From assembly GCA_030411725.1 (NCBI GenBank), contig MU839827.1, forward strand, positions 434,001-498,000: 64,000 bases of DNA. Direction: 5' to 3'. Of this stretch, positions 57,262 through 64,000 are shown piece by piece; the stretch's first letter is position 1, and the number at the start of each line of letters is the position of its first letter. The DNA is from Echria macrotheca. Its lineage: Eukaryota; Ascomycota; Sordariomycetes; Sordariales; Schizotheciaceae. Below the pieces are notes generated by a model. It worked only from the letters and a program-made list of their open reading frames with translations, did not search any database and was not told where the DNA came from. A program made the position numbers and the translations under genes.

Positions 57262-58775
57262 TCAGACTGGTGACACACGGTCGGTCCGCTGTGTTCGAGT
57301 GCTCCCTGTCAGATCCTCCATGCTTGTTGTCTCCTCCGCCTTCTTCCACATGCCTCCTGCCGTTCTTGAATCCCGGTGATGACGATTTGCCGTGATCTCG
57401 ACGATCGGCCGACGGGTCCGGGACGCGATTGTCGTGACTATTGTGACCCAGAATTGCTTGCAGGCTGTCCACGATGTGACGGCGTAGATTACAGCGTTCC
57501 AGAATCCCTGAAGCGGAAGGACAAAGGCACTGGCAAAGAAAAGGGGCCGGGAGACATCGCCGTTGTTGATCAGGGTGTAGACGCGATTGCCCGATGACGG
57601 GATCCAGGTAATGAGTAACACGGCGAAGAAGAGAAGGGCGCATTTGGTGTAAGACCATATAGCCTTGTGAGCTTCGACATTACGCTGGAAACGCCGCCGG
57701 GCCTGCATATTAGCAGCTCCGGTAGGGGGTGGCCGTGCACTCGAGCTGATGCGCGGATGACGTGCCTGTGCGCTTTGGACGGAACCAGAAGCACTGTCAG
57801 CATCTTCGAGGCCGTTGAGAGACTCGGTGTCGTTGACGGGTGCGTCGGCGGAAATTGTGACCGAATATGAGGCCACATTCGGGGTTTTGGTGGATCCGAG
57901 CTCTTTGGGGATACCGGGCGTTGAGGAAGCTGTCTTTTGAACAATCTCTGTCGTCTGAACGACCTCTGTTATCTTGAACCCTGGAGCAAAGAGGTCATGA
58001 CCGGGGGAGAAAGGCTCATTGTTGCCAACTGTTCCGTTGGCTCCTGAGCCACTAAAGTTGAGCATTCTCTTGCGCTTCTTGTATATTTCTCGGCCGGCTC
58101 GGAGATAGATGGCGATGGCAATCAAGATGGCCAACCTGTTTACGAATACGTAGTTAGCGAACGGTTTGATAGAATCTGGAAGGGGATCTTTACCAGACGG
58201 GGCCATAAAAAGTCGCAATTCGATACACCTCCCATTCCGAATTGAGCCAGCACCACAGCACCGCATTCCCGTAAGGTCGACCACCCGCCGCGTGCCTCAC
58301 AAACAAGAATGTGAACCCCGGGATAAACGGGATCCCGTAGCAGCACAAAAAGTATGGGATCTCCATTTTTCGCAAGGCCCTAGCGTCGAACTTGTGGTAG
58401 AAGGTGAGATAGACGTTTACTGCCATAGCAAGTGCCCAATAAGCATCACCCTGCATGAACCTAAACGCGCTATATGAGCCCTGAGTCCAAGGATATAGGC
58501 AAGAGTGTCACTTACACCTGAATCAGGAAGCCTTGTAGCTGACAGCCGAAGCTGTCGACATCGGATGTGTATGTTCTCGTCATGAGCGTGGCCACGTTTG
58601 TCAACATGTTACCGAATGTTGCGAAGAACACCATCCGGTTGATCGCCCGCTGTCGGAAGGCCTCCGAACATGAGAAGGTGAGGAGAACGAAAACACATCC
58701 GAGGAGGGAAAGGACGGAGCAGGCGCGTTCGATGGCGACGATGGCGTCCGCATCGCTATCCGTTATCCCTCGCAT
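57262..58775 (-). CDS. cAMP-receptor-like G-protein-coupled receptor (Git3/CAR type)
   Basis: Three exons on the minus strand: 58516-58775, 58194-58460 and 57262-58135, giving 466 aa. The ATG at 58775 is the first after an in-frame TGA. Seven hydrophobic segments: five in the first 210 residues (for example VLSLLGCVFVLLTF and ALAMAVNVYLTFY), then a long third intracellular loop of about 140 residues rich in Ser/Thr/Pro, then two more (LLFFAVLLITWIP, FFASAFVLPLQGFWNAVIY). Conserved cysteines (FGCQLQGF and LWCWLNSEWE) probably pair outside. The layout, CWLN segment and long loop match the fungal cAMP-receptor-like class thought to signal through heterotrimeric G proteins at the plasma membrane. 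Ligand unknown. Confidence 0.91.
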
Positions 58776-61134
58776 CGTTGGTGCTGGTGGCGCTAGCGGC
58801 GCCGGAACGAGACTCGGTGGCCGGACCGATCGATCAAAGAGGGCTCACGAGCCCCATGTGTTGGGGGCGAGGCCTGTTGTATATGCTTGAGGCTCTGTAA
58901 ATTTGGCCCTCTGGTCGAGACGGCAGATGGACGGGAACGGGAAAAGCAAAAACCATCGGGTGGCTTTGCAAGAGCCGCGGGCCTGCATGCTTATCACGGT
59001 AATGAAGGTTCGGTTCGGTTGGGACATCCATCTTCAGGGTGAGGAGCCAGGAACCAGGAACACGCAGTTGTGCGGTAGCACTGGCACCAGACCGTAAATG
59101 CCGTGGGCCAGCCATGGAAGTCCGTGCCCGGTCTGCGAATTCGAGTTCGGAACGTCGTCAAAGCTCGATAGACCACGAGGAGGCTTGGGGCCGAGCTAGC
59201 GCTGCGTGTACAACTGCTTTCAGTTTGGAGCCTGACTACGACCAACAACCAAGCTGGCCTGGGCGCTCAAAGATGCCAAGCTTCTCGGCAACGAGCGCCA
59301 CGCGGCGTTCCGAGCCCGATGTGGCATGGGGCTTTCTGCTGATGATGGTCTGATGCGCCTCATCCGCGGAACACTTCTCCATGAGGCTTAAATCGGGGGC
59401 TGGCGATCAACAATCTTCTCCGCACCGTAGTCCCGTTGTCGCCTAGTGTTGGCGGCCGGTGCTCGACGCCCTGGTCGTCTCCCTTGTTGGCCATGGCCCG
59501 TGGTTGATAATGGTGTTTCGGATTCGGCGTATGCTGCAAGCCTTCCGCGGTGGGGTTATTTCGGCCATGTCGCTGTCCGCGAGCGAGTCATTCGACGAGT
59601 CGAGACTGCAATCCGCGTGTGTATGTATGCCCGGCGCAGCACAGGTCGATTGCAACACGATTCGTGCGGTCGGTTTGGGTCCAGCTGAACAAACGCGGCG
59701 GGCAGATAAATGAAGGTTGTCATGCACCAGGGTTGTTCAGATGATGATGCCCCGCTACCAAAATCCAAAAACCACAGAATCCATCAGCGAGGTGGGATTC
59801 AAGCCTGGCCCTGGCTTTGCGGGGGTGGGGTTAGCAAGCGAAACAGCCGAACCTCCCGAAAAACGCCAAGACCTTCTCGCCATCTCCATCCATCAAACGA
59901 ACGGCGGCCGACGACAACCAAGTCGACTTCCATCGTTTGTCATCGCCGTCACAACCCACGGATAGCGACCGAACCCAACCACCGATGTCTCGATTAGTTC
60001 TACAGGTACAAACGCGCGATACAAACAACATCATCCAGGAATAGGGGGTGTGTGGTGCGAGATCTGTTTACGGCTGTCGGCTGCGGACGGTGGCAGCTTT
60101 CTGCATCCCAAGACGGCACGTCGCTGGGAACCCCCACCTACCGGGCAAGCACGTCGTCTGCAAGCACGCAACAGCTCGAACTCAGCAGCAGTTGTTGGCC
60201 AGTTTCCGAATGGCACAGACACAGAAACCACATTACTTGCGCTGTCGAGTCAGGGATGTACAGGGCATGAAGCTGTCAGCAGGGGGCCCGCCCAGCCGCC
60301 ATGTGGCTGTCTGAAGAACCGTTCGGGGAGCCCTTGCTCACCGCCAGCATTGGCAGTCTTCTTGGCCGACACCCGATGGCCCCCCGATGGTGTCAATGCG
60401 GTGCCAAGCGATGCGAAACCCCATCTATTATTTCTCGGCGCAGATGTCGCTCTGTCGATGATGGGCAATTACCAGCAAACGGTCGGAGGCGTCGCCGCGA
60501 TCCTCCGCATCGACAAGCGCGTCATCAGAGACAAAGCTATCGCACGCCAACCCCGTGGCATCCACGGTCCGTGGGACGGGCAGCCTCAAATTGGGGACAT
60601 GTCGACCCCACTCAACCTCTCCGCGATGCCGAATCACAGGCCGTCAGGCTCCGACTCCAGCTCGCCCCACGCGGAATGCGGCCGTTCTAGACCTGTCGAC
60701 ACCCACTGCGAACCGTAGGACCGGGCTCGTTGTCTCGGAATCGAATATTGGACCCCTTGGCTGATGCTACCGTCTGGGACACTCTTGATGAGGTCAGCCC
60801 GCCGGGGAGTTACCTGACAATATCGCCAACACGCAACACTGCGACAACGGTCCGGAAGCCTGACGACGAGCTTGCCAAGTCGCCACGGGCGATGGCACTA
60901 GACCTAGCTCGCAGCTAGCTGCCGCTCTGCTGCACGAAGCGCATCAACATGGTTTTTGCAAGACAAAAGGACGTCTATCACGCAAATCAACCTCGATGAC
61001 AAGACTGACAACGGCCCGTGCGAGCACTAGTTAGAGTAGATCGGCCTTCACAAGCAGGGCAAGCTGGTGCGCTCGGCCCCGACGTTGCAGCAGCCCACTG
61101 CAAGCCCAAGGTTGGTATCACCAGTGCCTCAGTA
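58776..61134. other. Gene-poor region upstream of the GPCR
   Basis: About 2.4 kb with many overlapping plus-strand open frames (up to 222 codons at 60050-60718) but no domain, splice pattern or codon signature that I can support as a gene. Part of it is GPCR promoter. Confidence 0.4.
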
Positions 61135-61489
61135 CAGTCAACCCTGCAGACAAGAATCACTATCTATAGGAATAACCGCTACGTAGGAATAATTTCCAGG
61201 CGACCGATTTTGTAAGGTGGTCTAAAAGAATAACCTCCCATCTCGAATAATTCTTAAAAATCTTGCTGACTCACCACCAAGATTCCTGCGGTCAGGTAGG
61301 GTTCCGGTCTGAAATCGCACGTCCACCACCTCCATCACAGCAAACAACTTCCCGAAAAAGTGATTTCTCGCACAATAACCCTACAAGGTGGTACGTACCG
61401 AAAAAGTGGCCCACTTGGTGGTAGGAATAACCCCCCCATAAGAATTAAAATTTGGCCACGGACCCGATTCTTATACGCAGGTTTGACTG
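61135..61489. mobile_element. Tc1/mariner (pogo/Fot1-like) MITE
   Basis: A 355 bp non-coding unit with imperfect terminal inverted repeats: left CAGTCAACCCTGC..AAGAATC and right (reverse complement) CAGTCAAACCTGC..AAGAATC, 20 of 24 positions matching. Both ends are flanked by TA (61133-61134 and 61490-61491), the usual Tc1/mariner target duplication. The interior is rich in GAATAACC-like motifs in direct orientation. No transposase frame, so it would be non-autonomous. Confidence 0.75.
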
Positions 61490-64000
61490 TACTGCGGTTG
61501 GCTGTCCTCTCTCGTTTCCTAATCTGGGCCAGATTGGAGGGTCGCGCCGCACGAGTCCCATGGGAATCCCCACGGCCGTCCCTCCAAATCAGGAAATCTC
61601 ACCAGCGCCCCTTTGCGCATGCTCATGTCCCCGAGGATGTCGTCCCGATTGGTGCTGTCACTGCCGGCCCGGGTGGGGCCCGCAACGCAATTACCAACGG
61701 GTGGTTGCCGATAGCCGTTCCTGCATTCCCGAGTATGACACCCCGCGGCTACGACTATCATCATCCCACTGACATCGCTGTGCTCGAAGTGGCACGGTCC
61801 CTTGATAGTCGGCCGCCATAGGCTCCTGGTACTCTTGCTGGCTATGCATAAACCCACCGATTTCGCGCCACACCGAGAGCACCATAAAGACAACTCGCTG
61901 CAAGCTATGAGGATGTGACAGAGGTCTTGATTGGTCAGCCTCGGGGAACAGGACCGGTGAGTGCCGGTATCATATCATATCTGATGGAGGGTCGAGTTGT
62001 GGTAGACGCCTTCCAGTTGCAGCCCCAAAACATTCTTTTGAGAGAAATCATCAAGTCTCTTGATTGGACATCCACACCGGTTGACAAGAACACGTCTTGT
62101 CTTTTTCCAGGGGCGCAAATTCTATCTAGCGCAAGACTGGCTTTTATGGATCTACAGCTGGCAACGTTGAAGTGTGTGGGATTGATCCATCAGTGGGAAC
62201 GTCACACCTTAGGCACCTCAGACATCCTGGACTTCGCGGCGCTCCACCGGTAGGGCAACCCGCATTTCCTATTATTCACTAGAGATGTAGCATAACACCC
62301 AGGCCAGCCTTCGGAGCATCTTCTCCTGTGACGAAGTCACTGGGTGCCGATTGATCGTGTTGTAATGTATCAAGACTCATCTGGCGCCACCCCCTGGCAG
62401 TCTTATCAAGATATCGGGCTCGCTGGAGGCAAATAACCTGTCTCGGTAGGCGGGGGAAGTCGTCGTCAACGTGATCAGCGATTGGCTGGGATCGATGGCT
62501 GGACCTGTGTAGTCGAGAGGAGCTGTGAGGCTATTGACATGGCGCTGAGTAGGTCCAACCCACCGCCCTTTGGTCATTGGACCGCACCAAGGGGGTTATG
62601 ATCATGTCCTTTCTCATGTATATCTATGTGTGTAGCTAACCCTACATTAGTCTCACCCGCCCAAGGTCTCGGTGTGCGATACTGGTCAGCAGAGGACACT
62701 GGAGGTTAGATGTTAGGCATGGGTGAAAGACAGGAAACGCTGCGGGATGCGGAATGTAGGGGCCTGGAGAGAGCACCCAAGCCGCCAACAACAACATCTC
62801 CACTCCTTAGACAACACGATGTTGTCCTTCAGACGCAGTACGGCTATGCATGCCTCCTTAGCATCAACTGGTATGACGCGCCTCGGGATTCGTCACAGCT
62901 GTATCGTGATCCTGTGTCTGCTAATGAAAAGCTAGCCATCAAAGAAAAGGACTCAGAAAACGAGACGTCGGAAGGACCGGACCGCCTTGAACAGATTTTC
63001 AAAATAAATGTTCGCCGGAAGAATGAACCGCCGGCGCGCAACGACACGGTTTTATACACAGTCGTCTGGCCAGTGATCGAAGTCCCACCGACCCGCAGCC
63101 AGTCCTAGCTGCCACTCGGTACTGGCGAACACTGATGGACACCAGAGCAAGCCAGCCACTCTTCTATGTCAAAAGTCGGTAACAACCATCCCGCCCTTTA
63201 CTTCACAGCCCCAGCACTGCATGATGGGAGGTCCAGAATACGACTACGCGCCGCACGGCGTGATCCTCCTTGTATCCTGTCGGCCAGCAATGTATGGCAA
63301 AACCCCACCGGCAAGCAGCGGTATCAAAGGTGTCGGGCTAGGCCCAGCCTTCATCTCCTGACAAACCCACCCGGGCGCGTATCGGATGACTTCCTACCAC
63401 CGCGACTCTCTTCGCCATGAGATCAGGGAGGGAGCCGGTCACCGACCGCACGGTCTCCCTACATATATGCATGGAAACGCCAATCCAAGAGACGGAATGT
63501 CGCCCTTTCAGCCCGTGTCAAGGAGTTTATCATGGTCCCAGCCCCCCTTCGCCGCACCAGCCGACCCTGGAGTCCACGAGCTTCTCACACAACATCAAGA
63601 GCGTCACATTGAGATCGCAATGCGAAAGAAATCACACTACGCGAGGAGGCAGGAGACGCTTGAGCTTGCACTGCCTCGATCCAAAGCCTGGTCGGGGCTC
63701 TGGGTCACCGGTTCAGGCCCTTCGACGTTGGGCTTCCCGGACTTGCACTGCCCGGTGGTCCGCATGCATCCCGTCTTGGCTCCAGCCCAACCTGTCGCTT
63801 TGGCAAACCATAGACGAGACAGCGCAGATTGGGACGTTATTCCGCTCCGGTTTCCAAGGGAATTTATCCAGGGCACGGGGAAGTCGGGTGACTAAGGAAA
63901 CGAGGCTTGCTGGAGGGGAGAACAAAGTGAGGCCGCCGGTGCCAAGAGGGATAATACAACACAACATCCTGCACGGCGGCGCAGCACCACACCACACTGG
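61490..64000. other. Right-edge region without recognised genes
   Basis: About 2.5 kb. Open frames at 61360-61821, 61915-62253, 62710-63108 and 63386-63895 (plus) have no recognisable domain. Those at 61360 and 61915 lie near each other and might be decayed exons, but I found no convincing splice join. Nothing is called. Confidence 0.4.

Noticed and set aside
59740..59810. Possible minus-strand tRNA, from a CTTGAATCC string
   Set aside because: No cloverleaf can be drawn around it.
60050..60718. 222-codon plus-strand open frame
   Set aside because: Overlaps other open frames of equal quality; no domain and no conserved start context.

Overview
This window reads as nuclear DNA of a filamentous ascomycete (Pezizomycotina). 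It has intron-containing genes with short introns (45-140 bp) carrying clear CTAAC/CTGAC-type branch sites, a highly reducing polyketide synthase, a clock-controlled gene-9 type trehalose synthase, an OPT transporter, a DUF3405 protein and a cAMP-receptor-like GPCR. It also has an AT-rich block with the mutation signature of repeat-induced point mutation (RIP). I cannot name the genus from sequence alone.

Layout. (1) 1-5698: the N-terminal 1054 codons of a highly reducing PKS, probably a PKS-NRPS hybrid, running off the left edge, followed upstream on the same strand by a flavohemoglobin (nitric oxide dioxygenase). (2) 7150-12766: a RIP-destroyed Ty1/copia LTR retrotransposon lying on the minus strand, next to this possible metabolite locus. 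(3) 13639-22347: a small polybasic CaaX-ended protein, thymidylate synthase, a divergent cytochrome P450, and the GT4 trehalose synthase/phosphorylase. (4) 25056-31713: housekeeping genes, namely Mn superoxide dismutase and GINS subunit Psf3 (divergent pair), U5 snRNP protein Dib1, and a DUF3405 membrane protein. (5) 33170-40574: a seven-exon OPT transporter with two GC-AG introns, an F-box/2EXR-like gene broken by one in-frame TAG, and a secreted aldose 1-epimerase. (6) 42224-54283: a 3149-residue DUF3638/DUF3645 protein whose ATPase motifs look SecA-like, an Ayr1-like short-chain dehydrogenase, and an Hsp20 with a charged insertion. (7) 55326-58775: a secreted proline-repeat protein and a Git3/CAR-type GPCR. 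(8) 58776-64000: about 5 kb with no recognisable gene but a 355 bp Tc1/mariner (pogo/Fot1-like) MITE.

Exons were assigned by hand from frame continuity, splice sites and branch sites. All multi-exon models close in frame except one junction of the trehalose synthase (21576-21624), which is off by one base. There is no sign of bacterial-type operons. The one plausible functional linkage is the PKS, perhaps with the flavohemoglobin, at the left edge.
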